Source: Fontibacterium abundans (GTDB taxonomy: Bacteria; Pseudomonadota; Alphaproteobacteria; Pelagibacterales; Pelagibacteraceae). Taken from it: a stretch of 64,000 nucleotides of DNA. The position numbers and the translations under genes were made by a program. The stretch lies in the NCBI GenBank assembly GCA_965235095.1, contig OZ249405.1. One strand, given 5' to 3'. The notes under the pieces are model-generated. The model worked only from the letters and a program-made list of their open reading frames with translations. It had not been told where the DNA came from and did no database searches. This document shows positions 45,764 through 54,016 of the stretch, in pieces. How positions within the stretch are numbered: position 1 is the first letter of the stretch; the number at the start of each line of letters is the position of its first letter.

Positions 45764-45793
45764 AGAATTTATCTTAAATTTATAAGACTCGAT

Positions 45794-48460
45794 TTATTTT
45801 TTAGCCCTTATGCTTGCTTGTGCAGCAGACAATCTTGCAATTGGAACTCTGTATGGCGAACAAGATACATAATGTAATCCGGCTCTATGACAAAAATCTA
45901 TAGAATCTGGATCTCCACCATGCTCACCACAAATTCCAAGTTTGATATTTTTTTTTGCCTCAAGTCCTCGTGAACATGCAAGTTTTATAAGCTCACCCAC
46001 TCCATCTTGATCGATACTTACAAATGGGTCAATTTTAAATATTTTATTTTCAACATAGTCATCTAGAAATTTACCAGAGTCGTCTCTAGATATACCAAGT
46101 GTTGTCTGTGTTAAATCATTTGTTCCAAAACTAAAAAAATCTGCATGTTTTGCAATATTTTTTGCATTAAGAGCGGCTCTTGGAAGCTCAATCATAGTAC
46201 CTACTAAATAATCTACTTTAAAATTATTATTTTTTTGAACTTCTTGCGCAATGCGATCAACCAATCCTCTTAAAATTTCAATTTCTCTTTCTGTTGCAAC
46301 AAGTGGAATCATAATTTCTGGAATTACCGCTTCAACTTTTTGTTTTTGTAACTCATATAACGCTTCAAAAATTGCTCGACATTGCATTTCATAAATTTCA
46401 GGAAAAGAAATTGCTAAACGACAACCTCTATGACCCAACATAGGATTTTCTTCATGTAAATAATTAATTCTATTTTTAATTTCACTTGAATGAATTTTTA
46501 AAGATTTTGCAACAATATCAATTTCTTTTTCCGTTTTTGGTAAAAATTCATGTAATGGCGGGTCTAGTAATCTAACCGTAACTGGAAGACCTTTCATAAT
46601 TGTAAAAATTTCTACAAAATCTTTTCTTTGAAAAGGTAAAATTTTATCTAAAGCTCTTAGACGATCTTCTTTAGTTTTTGAAAGGATCATCTGTCTTACA
46701 TATAAAATTCTTTCTTCATCAAAAAACATATGTTCTGTTCTGCAAAGTCCAATTCCTTCTGCACCAAATCCTCTTGCAGTTCGAGAATCTAATGGGGTTT
46801 CAGCGTTTGCTCTAATTTTTAAAGTTCTAACTTCATCTGCCCATTTCATCATCTGAGAAAAATCTCCAGAGATGTCTGGATTAATTGTCTTAACTTCTCC
46901 AAGCATAACTTCGCCTGTTGAGCCATCGATTGTTATAATGTCCCCCTCTTTAACTTCAGTGTTATCTACTTTGAAAAACTTGGCCGCATAATCTATTTTT
47001 ATATTTCCAGCTCCCGAAACACAGGGTCTCCCCATACCTCTTGCAACAACGGCGGCATGACTTGTCATTCCTCCTCTGCAAGTTAAAATTCCAACAGCAG
47101 CGTGCATTCCGTGAATATCTTCTGGTGATGTTTCAACTCGAACTAAAATAGTATTTTGATTATTTGCCTTCATTTGCTCAGCGTCATCTGCATTAAAAGT
47201 AACCTTTCCTGTTGCAGCTCCCGGTGATGCTGGAAGTCCCTTTGCTATTACATTTTTTTTAGCTATTGGATCTAAAGTTGGATGAAGAAGTGTGTCTAAA
47301 ATTTTTGGATCAATTCTAAGTAACGCCTCGTCTTTTGTGATTAATTTTTCACTAACCATATCTACTGCAATCTTAATTGAAGCTTTTGCAGTTCTTTTTC
47401 CAGATCTTGTCTGTAACATCCAAAGCTTCTTATTCTCAATAGTAAATTCAATATCTTGCATATCACGATAGTGAATTTCTAATTTTTTATAAATTTTTGT
47501 AAGTTCTGCAAATGCTTCAGGCATTGTTTCTTCTAATGACAAATCCTCAGAAGATGACTCCATTCTTGCTTTTTTAGTAATATTTCTTGGTGTCCGTATT
47601 CCTGCAACAACATCTTCACCTTGAGCATTAATTAAGTATTCTCCATAAAAACTATTTTCTCCTGTGGATGGGTTTCTTGTAAATGCAACACCCGTTGCAC
47701 AATCGTTACCCATATTACCAAACACCATGGATTGAATATTGACTGCTGTGCCCCACTCCTCAGGAATATTATTTAATCTCCTGTATGTTTTTGCTCTTTG
47801 ATTTTGCCAAGATTGAAATACAGCGCTTATCGCTCCCCATAATTGTTCATGGGAGTCTTGAGGAAAATCTTTTTTTGTATTTTTTTTTACAATGTCTTTA
47901 TAATTACCAACAATTGTTTTCCAATCTTCGGCTTTAAGTTCTGTGTCTGATAATACGCCTTTTGTTAACTTATAATTATCAAGCAAATCCTCAAAATTAT
48001 GATGATCTACTTCAAGAACAACGTTGCTATACATTTGAATAAAGCGTCTGTAGCTATCATAAGCAAATGTTTCGTTATTAGTTTTTTTAATTAATCCTAA
48101 AACTGTTTTGTCATTCAGTCCTAAATTTAAAACAGTATCCATCATTCCAGGCATCGAAACTCTTGCGCCTGATCTGACTGATACTAATAAAGGATTATTA
48201 ACGTCACCGAAATTTTTTCCTAAAATTTTTTCAATATTTCTTACGGCATCCTCTACTTGAATTTTTAGATCGTCTGGATATTTTTGATTATTTTTATAAA
48301 ACTCAGTGCAAACTTCTGTTGTAATTGTAAATCCCGGAGGAACAGGCAGTCCTAATTTACCCATCTCCGCAAGATTTGCTCCTTTTCCTCCTAGAAGAGG
48401 TTTTTGCGATACAGTTCCTTCGCAGTTTGAATTATTAAACTGATAAACCCACTTTGGCAT
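45794..48460 (-). CDS. ppdK: Pyruvate, phosphate dikinase
   Basis: Interconverts pyruvate/ATP/Pi and PEP/AMP/PPi. 888 residues, full length. ATP-grasp N-domain LLGGKGANLAEMGKLGLPVP and SVRSGARVSMPGMMDTVLNLG; phosphohistidine domain GGMTSHAAVVARGMGRPCVS with the catalytic His; C-terminal PEP barrel GIGLCRTEHMFFDEERI and LGICGEHGGDP with the catalytic Cys. In SAR11-type cells this may serve glycolysis, gluconeogenesis or PPi use. It follows glyS by 5 bases on the same strand. Confidence 0.98.
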   Translation of the reverse strand: MPKWVYQFNNSNCEGTVSQKPLLGGKGANLAEMGKLGLPVPPGFTITTEVCTEFYKNNQKYPDDLKIQVEDAVRNIEKILGKNFGDVNNPLLVSVRSGARVSMPGMMDTVLNLGLNDKTVLGLIKKTNNETFAYDSYRRFIQMYSNVVLEVDHHNFEDLLDNYKLTKGVLSDTELKAEDWKTIVGNYKDIVKKNTKKDFPQDSHEQLWGAISAVFQSWQNQRAKTYRRLNNIPEEWGTAVNIQSMVFGNMGNDCATGVAFTRNPSTGENSFYGEYLINAQGEDVVAGIRTPRNITKKARMESSSEDLSLEETMPEAFAELTKIYKKLEIHYRDMQDIEFTIENKKLWMLQTRSGKRTAKASIKIAVDMVSEKLITKDEALLRIDPKILDTLLHPTLDPIAKKNVIAKGLPASPGAATGKVTFNADDAEQMKANNQNTILVRVETSPEDIHGMHAAVGILTCRGGMTSHAAVVARGMGRPCVSGAGNIKIDYAAKFFKVDNTEVKEGDIITIDGSTGEVMLGEVKTINPDISGDFSQMMKWADEVRTLKIRANAETPLDSRTARGFGAEGIGLCRTEHMFFDEERILYVRQMILSKTKEDRLRALDKILPFQRKDFVEIFTIMKGLPVTVRLLDPPLHEFLPKTEKEIDIVAKSLKIHSSEIKNRINYLHEENPMLGHRGCRLAISFPEIYEMQCRAIFEALYELQKQKVEAVIPEIMIPLVATEREIEILRGLVDRIAQEVQKNNNFKVDYLVGTMIELPRAALNAKNIAKHADFFSFGTNDLTQTTLGISRDDSGKFLDDYVENKIFKIDPFVSIDQDGVGELIKLACSRGLEAKKNIKLGICGEHGGDPDSIDFCHRAGLHYVSCSPYRVPIARLSAAQASIRAKK

Positions 48461-48465
48461 TTTTT

Positions 48466-50532
48466 CTAAACCTCAAATTTTGAAAAGTCAGCAAAACTAT
48501 CAAAAGTTTTACATAATAGGAATAATAACTCTAGTCTGTTCTTTTTGATCTGTTCATTTTCATCATTAACTTTTACATTATCAAAAAACTTATCAACAAA
48601 ACCTTTTGTCCCAGCTAACAAACCCATCGTCTGCTCTACAGTTCTTAATCGTGCAGGAGTTGTATAATGCTCTCTAATTTCATTTATTTTTTCTAATAAA
48701 AAATTCTCTTCATTATGTTTAAATAAAACAGTCTCGGGATCTCCAAATAATTCTTGTTTAAGATCTTTTTTTGATTGCTCTAAAATATTTGTACATCTTT
48801 TATAAACTGCAATAACATTTTGTCCGTCTTCACTTTTAACTACTTTGTTTAAATTTTTAATTTTAGTAAACAAAGAATAATAATCATCGGATCTACTGTT
48901 GAATAAAACAGATTCAATAACATCAGGTCTAATTTTTTGATCCTTAAGTAAGTTTTTAAATCGGTCTGACACAAAAGCTAAAATTTCCTCAGTAAACTTA
49001 AGGTTTTGCATGTTCACTCTTTGTGTAAGATATGAGTTTTTCGAGTTATTAATTAATTCTTTTAATGAGATAGAAATTCTATTTTCTATTACTATTCTAA
49101 GAATACCAAGGGCTGATCTTCTTAATGCGTAAGGATCTTTTGAACTTGTTGGTTTTTCATTGATACCGAAGAAACCAACTAAATTGTCAATCTTATCAGC
49201 AAGCGCAACGGCAATAGAAATTTTTTCTTTTGGTACTCTATCTTCTGGTCCAACTGGTAAATAATGATCAGAGATTGCATTTGCAATTTCTAAACTAAAA
49301 CCTTGCTCTACTGCAAAATACTTTCCAAGAACTCCCTGAAGCTCTGGATATTCTCCGACTAAATCTGAAACTAAATCTGCTTTGCAAATTGAAGCTGCTA
49401 TTTCAGCATCATCTTTTTTACAATTAACAATATCTGCAATGAAAGATGCCAAAACTCTTATTCTTTGTGTTTTGTCATGAAGTGAGCCTAGGCTTTGATA
49501 AAAAGTAATTCCTTTAAGTTTACTTACTTGTTTTACTAAATTTTGGCCTTTATTTTTTTCCCAGAAAAATTTTGCATCTGACAAACGAGCAGTAAGGACT
49601 CTCTCATTTCCTTTTATTATTTTATTTTTAATATCTTCTTTATTTGCAACAACAATAAAATTATTTATTAATTTATGATTATTAGTAGAGCGCATTGGAA
49701 AATATCTTTGATGATACTGCATTGTTAAAATAAGAAGTTCTTCTGGTAATTTTAAAAAATCTTTTAAAAATGATCCTTTTAGAACAATTGGATCTTCTAC
49801 AAGATTAATAACTTGTTTTAGTAGTTTATTATTAATTTCTAATTCACAATCATTCTTTTTAAGAAATGATTGAATATTTTTAGTAATTAATTTTTCTCTT
49901 TCTGCGTTATCAAAGGTAATTCTTTTATCAGTTAATATTTTTTTAAAATGACTATAATCTTTAACAACAACGGCCTTATCTTCTAATGGACCATCCACAT
50001 AAGTTATATTTGTTGATGTTAAATGAAAAAAATTAAATGGAATAGTTTGCTTATCAAATAAACATAAAATTGATTTTAAAGGCCTGCCCCAAGAAAGATC
50101 ATGACTGCCCCAACGCATTTTTTTTCTCCATTGTAGACCATTTAAAAAATGGGGAATATTTTTCTTAATTTCCTCAACAACTGGTATTTCTCTTTTTTGC
50201 GTTTTTGCAAATATAAACTTTCCCTTGTCTGTTTCTTCTTCGTAAATATCTTTTGGATCTAAATTATTTGATTTAATAAATCCTTGTATAGCCTGTTCTG
50301 GTGCTCCAACTTTTGGACCTCTTAAAACTTTGGCTTCAGTTTTAATATTTGCTGGTAAATTACTATAATAAAAAATTAATCTTTTTGGTGTTGAATAAAT
50401 TTCGCTTACAACTTTTTTAAAATCATACTTTTCGAAAAACGAAGTAAAATTTTCAGTGATATTATTCTTGGCATCTTCTTGTAATGTAGGTGGTATTTCT
50501 TCAGAATATAATTCTAATAATAAGTCAGACAT
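48466..50532 (-). CDS. glyS: Glycyl-tRNA synthetase beta subunit
   Basis: 688 residues, the tRNA-binding and HD-like subunit of the heterotetrameric bacterial GlyRS. N-terminal LLLELYSEEIPPTLQEDA, then GPKVGAPEQAIQGF, WGRPLKSILCLFD, and the C-terminal anticodon-binding part with ALRRSALGILRIVIENRI and FFDNVKVNDE. Its start shares one base with the glyQ stop. Grouped with glyQ and followed by ppdK. Confidence 0.98.
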   Translation of the reverse strand: MSDLLLELYSEEIPPTLQEDAKNNITENFTSFFEKYDFKKVVSEIYSTPKRLIFYYSNLPANIKTEAKVLRGPKVGAPEQAIQGFIKSNNLDPKDIYEEETDKGKFIFAKTQKREIPVVEEIKKNIPHFLNGLQWRKKMRWGSHDLSWGRPLKSILCLFDKQTIPFNFFHLTSTNITYVDGPLEDKAVVVKDYSHFKKILTDKRITFDNAEREKLITKNIQSFLKKNDCELEINNKLLKQVINLVEDPIVLKGSFLKDFLKLPEELLILTMQYHQRYFPMRSTNNHKLINNFIVVANKEDIKNKIIKGNERVLTARLSDAKFFWEKNKGQNLVKQVSKLKGITFYQSLGSLHDKTQRIRVLASFIADIVNCKKDDAEIAASICKADLVSDLVGEYPELQGVLGKYFAVEQGFSLEIANAISDHYLPVGPEDRVPKEKISIAVALADKIDNLVGFFGINEKPTSSKDPYALRRSALGILRIVIENRISISLKELINNSKNSYLTQRVNMQNLKFTEEILAFVSDRFKNLLKDQKIRPDVIESVLFNSRSDDYYSLFTKIKNLNKVVKSEDGQNVIAVYKRCTNILEQSKKDLKQELFGDPETVLFKHNEENFLLEKINEIREHYTTPARLRTVEQTMGLLAGTKGFVDKFFDNVKVNDENEQIKKNRLELLFLLCKTFDSFADFSKFEV

Positions 50533-51461
50533 TAGTCAGAGTTCTTTAACCAAACTTCCGCTGTACCCTTAACAAGAGTTCTAATTTTGTTAATAAATCC
50601 AGCTCTTTCCGTAACTGATATAACTCCTCTTGCGTCTAAAGTATTAAAGATATGGCTGGCTTTTAAACACTGATCATAAGCAGGCAGAGCTAAATTTTTA
50701 GATAATAAATTCTGACATTCACCTTCTGCCATCGCAAATGATTTTAGAAGATTGTCTGTGTTTGCAAATTCAAAATTGTATGCTGAAAATTCTTTTTCAT
50801 TACGTTTATAAACATCTCCATATTTAACTCCTTCATTATTCCATCTGATGTCAAATACACTATCTACTCCTTGAATGAACATTGTAATTCTCTCAAGGCC
50901 ATAAGTAATTTCGGCTGAGACTGGTTTACATTCAAAACCTGCCATTTGTTGAAAGTAAGTAAATTGAGTAATCTCCATTCCATCACACCAGACTTCCCAT
51001 CCCAGTCCTGAAGCTCCTAATGTTGGACTTTCCCAATCATCTTCTACAAAACGAATATCATGCTCTTTATAATTTATTCCAAGTGCACTTAAGCTTCTAA
51101 GATAAAGACTCTGAACATTCTCCGGTGATGGTTTGATTAAAACTTGAAATTGATAATAATGTTGAAGTCTATTTGGATTGTCTCCATAACGACCATCTGT
51201 TGGTCTTCTTGAAGGCTGAACATAAGCTGCTTTCCAAGGTTTAGGTCCTAAAGATCTTAATGTTGTTGCAGGATGAAAAGTGCCGGCCCCAACCTCCATA
51301 TCGTAAGGCTGCATCACAACACAACCATAATCAGACCAAAATTTTTGTAATTTAAATATAACTTCCTGAAAAGACAAATCTTGTGGTTTAGATTTATTTT
51401 TAGTTACAACTTTTTTTTTTGTTATAACTTTTTTTTTATTTAATGTCTTTTTAGCAGCCAT
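50532..51461 (-). CDS. glyQ: Glycyl-tRNA synthetase alpha subunit with Lys-rich N-terminal extension
   Basis: 309 residues. Catalytic core begins at about residue 29 (SFQEVIFKLQKFWSDYGCVV) and includes MEVGAGTFHPATTLRSLGPK, VQPSRRPTDGRYGDNPNRLQ and ITYGLERITMFIQG. The first ~27 residues (MAAKKTLNKKKVITKKKVV...) are an extra basic segment of KKK units not found in typical ~300-residue GlyQ. The ATG at 51461 is the only start that leaves normal spacing to the peptidase gene (2 bases); an internal start is not obvious. Confidence 0.97.
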   Translation of the reverse strand: MAAKKTLNKKKVITKKKVVTKNKSKPQDLSFQEVIFKLQKFWSDYGCVVMQPYDMEVGAGTFHPATTLRSLGPKPWKAAYVQPSRRPTDGRYGDNPNRLQHYYQFQVLIKPSPENVQSLYLRSLSALGINYKEHDIRFVEDDWESPTLGASGLGWEVWCDGMEITQFTYFQQMAGFECKPVSAEITYGLERITMFIQGVDSVFDIRWNNEGVKYGDVYKRNEKEFSAYNFEFANTDNLLKSFAMAEGECQNLLSKNLALPAYDQCLKASHIFNTLDARGVISVTERAGFINKIRTLVKGTAEVWLKNSD

Positions 51462-51463
51462 TT

Positions 51464-52276
51464 TTATAAGCCATATTTGTTCCAGATCGATCTTACTTCC
51501 AGTTCATTTATAACTTCTGAATACGATCCTGGTAATTGTGAGGAAAGTTTTCTTTTTAACCAACTTTGCGCTGCTTCAAATTTTTTAACTTTAAGATCTT
51601 TGCCGAATTTTTCTTTTAAAATTTCTTGTAAAGTTCCAACTCCATCAATTAAACCAAGTTGTAATGATTTTTTTCCAGACCAAAACTCACCTGAGAACAA
51701 CATTGAATGATTCTCAGATTTTAATTTATCTTTTCTGCTTTTCTTAACTAAATTAATAAATTCATCATGCAAATCTTTTTGCAAAGATTTTAACTTTTCT
51801 ACATCTTCTTTTTTTTCTTCTAAAAATGGATCTAAAATACTTTTACTTTCACCTGCAGTATGCACTCTTCTTTGCACACCAATTTTTTTTATTAACTCTT
51901 GAAATCCAAATGCCGAATAAATTACTCCAATAGATCCAACAATAGAATTAGCGTTTGCATAAATTTCATCTCCTGCGCACATCAGCATATATCCACCTGA
52001 AGCCGCCACATCTTCGGCATAGGTAATTACTTTTACTTTTTTATCATCAGCTTCGGATCGAATAAGATCATATAAAAGATTGGACTGAACTGGCGATCCT
52101 CCTGGTGAATTAATAGAAATCACTACTGCTTTAATATTCTTTAAAGCAAAGGCTTTTTTAATAATATCGCTTTGACTAGCATAGCTCATGCCTTGGCTAA
52201 ATCTGCCTACATTGCCTATAACTCCATTTAATCTGATTAGAGAAACTGTTGGTTTTGATTTAAAAAAAGAAAACAT
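51464..52276 (-). CDS. Signal peptide peptidase SppA-like S49 serine protease
   Basis: 270 residues. Ser/Lys dyad: Ser93 in EDVAASGGYML and Lys145 in AGESKSILDP. SINSPGGSPVQS and GSIGVIYSAFG are ClpP/crotonase-fold landmarks. It is the short form (one S49 domain), with no convincing signal anchor in MFSFFKSKPTVSLIRLNG, so it may be peripheral to the membrane. Likely degrades residual signal peptides or membrane fragments. Divergent from the polyprenyl synthase gene, 90 bases apart. Confidence 0.9.
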   Translation of the reverse strand: MFSFFKSKPTVSLIRLNGVIGNVGRFSQGMSYASQSDIIKKAFALKNIKAVVISINSPGGSPVQSNLLYDLIRSEADDKKVKVITYAEDVAASGGYMLMCAGDEIYANANSIVGSIGVIYSAFGFQELIKKIGVQRRVHTAGESKSILDPFLEEKKEDVEKLKSLQKDLHDEFINLVKKSRKDKLKSENHSMLFSGEFWSGKKSLQLGLIDGVGTLQEILKEKFGKDLKVKKFEAAQSWLKRKLSSQLPGSYSEVINELEVRSIWNKYGL

Positions 52277-52366
52277 ATTTATTTCATATCTTTTAAACGT
52301 TTATTATCAGTATTCCAGAGTAAAAATTTAATAATACTTTATATTTATTAATGCTACAAACGCCTC

Positions 52367-53380
52367 GTGAAAAATAATATCGTACAACTAGAAAAATTTC
52401 AGAAAAAAACTCCTTACGATTCTCTTAAGGAAATATTTAATAATGATTTAGATAAAGTTGAAGAATTTACTAAATTAAAATTATCAAGCGAGGTAGATCT
52501 AATTGGGAAAATGACACTATATCAATTAGGTTCTGGAGGAAAAAGATTAAGATCTATACTGACTTTAGCAAGCTCTAAAATTACTGAATACAAGAGTGAA
52601 CACAATATTCATTTAGCTGCTTGTGTTGAGCTTATTCATAGCGCAACTTTACTACATGACGACGTTATCGATAACAGCTCAGTAAGAAGAGGTAAAAAAA
52701 CTTCAAATATTATTTGGGGAAATCAACCTTCTATTTTAGTTGGTGATTATTTCTTGAGTAGATGTTTTGAAATTATGGTTGATGTTGGTTCTTTAGAAAT
52801 TTTAAAACTGTTATCAAATGTATCTGCAGAAATTGCGCAAGGTGAAGTACTTCAGCTTCAACATAAAAACGAAGTAGATATCACTGAACAAGTTTATTTG
52901 AATATCGTGACTCAAAAAACAGCTTCATTATTTGGAGCAGCAATGAAAGTGGGTGGTTGTCTTGCAAATAAATCTGATAATGAAAAAAAAGCATTACAAT
53001 CATATGGAGTTAATCTTGGTATCGTATTTCAAATCAGTGATGATATTTTAGACTACAATTCTACTAAAGTATTTGGGAAAGATATTGGTAATGATTTTTA
53101 TGAAGGCAAAATTACCTTACCAATAATTATCTTATTCCAAAAATCAAATGAAACTGAAAGAGAACAAATAAAAAAATATTTTACTCAAGAAATAAGAACT
53201 GCGGAAGAGTTAAGTAAAGTTTTGTTATTAATGCAAAAATATGATGTGATTACAATTTGCAAAAAAAGAGCGGAGCATTTTTCAAATGTATCATCCGACT
53301 CTTTAAATATATTTAAAGATTCTGATATTAAAAAAAAACTTCAAGAGCTATCTTTTTATTTAATTAATAGGTCGAATTAA
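52367..53380 (+). CDS. ispB: Polyprenyl diphosphate synthase (octaprenyl/long-chain, IspB-like)
   Basis: Chain elongation of isoprenoid diphosphates, here most likely for ubiquinone side chains. 337 residues. First Asp-rich motif LLHDDVIDNSSVRRG (Asp98, Asp99, Asp102), second ISDDILDYNST, and GGKRLRSILTLASS. The start is GTG at 52367, since the nearby ATG at 52351 is out of frame. Residues before the first DDxxD are small/aliphatic (HSATLL), consistent with long products rather than GGPP, but chain length cannot be read with certainty. Overlaps tspO at the 3' end by 17 bases. Confidence 0.9.
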   Translation: MKNNIVQLEKFQKKTPYDSLKEIFNNDLDKVEEFTKLKLSSEVDLIGKMTLYQLGSGGKRLRSILTLASSKITEYKSEHNIHLAACVELIHSATLLHDDVIDNSSVRRGKKTSNIIWGNQPSILVGDYFLSRCFEIMVDVGSLEILKLLSNVSAEIAQGEVLQLQHKNEVDITEQVYLNIVTQKTASLFGAAMKVGGCLANKSDNEKKALQSYGVNLGIVFQISDDILDYNSTKVFGKDIGNDFYEGKITLPIIILFQKSNETEREQIKKYFTQEIRTAEELSKVLLLMQKYDVITICKKRAEHFSNVSSDSLNIFKDSDIKKKLQELSFYLINRSN

Positions 53381-53855
53381 GAATATAAATTGTGCTATTT
53401 AAATATAGAGCAAACGTCGACCAGGCAAAATAAGGAAGCATTAATAAAACGGAAGGCTTGCTGTACTTAGAATACAAAACCATCAAATATAAAATAAAAA
53501 AAATAATGATTGAGATTATAAAGCTCGCAAGAAAAATTTGCTTATAATAAAAAAATACATAACTCCAACTTGCGTTAATTAATAAGTGAACAAAATATAC
53601 TGTTAAAATTTTATTTGAATGTTTGCTTTTTTTATAAGCAAGCCAAGCTGCAACTGACATCATTATATAAAGTAGTGTCCACACTGGTCCAAAAATCCAA
53701 TTGGGAGGATTAAATGCTGGTTTTACTAAATTATAATACCAAGGATCTAATGCTGCTCTTGTTACAAATCCTGCTGGAAAAGTTATTAAAAAAGTAGCTA
53801 CAACAATTGTAAATAAACTTAGATAACCTTTAGATTCTGATTTATTTTTTTTCAT
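53364..53855 (-). CDS. tspO: TspO/MBR family (tryptophan-rich sensory) protein
   Basis: 163 residues, five helices. Family landmarks: ALDPWYYNLVKPAFNPPNWI, FGPVWTLLYIMMSVAAWLAY and LLINASWSYVFFYYK, with many Trp and Tyr lining the pocket. TspO binds tetrapyrroles/cholesterol; in Rhodobacter it affects photosynthesis gene expression. Here it follows gcvP and a 52-residue gene at 2 bases, an unusual company. The role in this cell is open. Confidence 0.93.
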   Translation of the reverse strand: MKKNKSESKGYLSLFTIVVATFLITFPAGFVTRAALDPWYYNLVKPAFNPPNWIFGPVWTLLYIMMSVAAWLAYKKSKHSNKILTVYFVHLLINASWSYVFFYYKQIFLASFIISIIIFFILYLMVLYSKYSKPSVLLMLPYFAWSTFALYLNSTIYILNSTY

Positions 53856-53857
53856 TA

Positions 53858-54016
53858 TTAACTAGTTGCCTTAACGTAAAATAATGAAATCGCTGCTAAT
53901 ATATGTCCGTAATAAGTTAAATTTACAAAAACTCTTAAAATAAATTTATGATCATCTTTTATTTTGAGAAAATCGCAAAGCACATTGCCAGGATTATAAA
54001 GCAATTCCAGCTTCAA
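53858..54016 (-). CDS. 52-residue membrane protein between gcvP and tspO
   Basis: TTG start (54016-54014) directly follows the gcvP stop codon. A good Shine-Dalgarno (GAGAGGAAG at 54033-54025 on the minus strand) precedes it by 8 bases, inside the end of gcvP. Product MKLELLYNPGNVLCDFLKIK, DDHKFILRVFVNLTYYGHIL, AAISLFYVKATS: a charged N-half and one hydrophobic helix at about 29-47. The stop falls 2 bases before the tspO ATG. Gap size, ribosome site and protein-like composition support a real gene; I do not recognise a family. Confidence 0.6.
   Translation of the reverse strand: MKLELLYNPGNVLCDFLKIKDDHKFILRVFVNLTYYGHILAAISLFYVKATS

Noticed and set aside
52351..52366. ATG at 52351 as the start of the polyprenyl synthase
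   Set aside because: It is out of frame and meets a stop within a few codons. The GTG at 52367 is in frame with the conserved protein.
52367..53380. Polyprenyl synthase as the missing crtE
   Set aside because: Length and the small residues before the first DDxxD fit a long-chain IspB better, and it is 23 kb from the carotenoid genes. Not excluded, only less likely.
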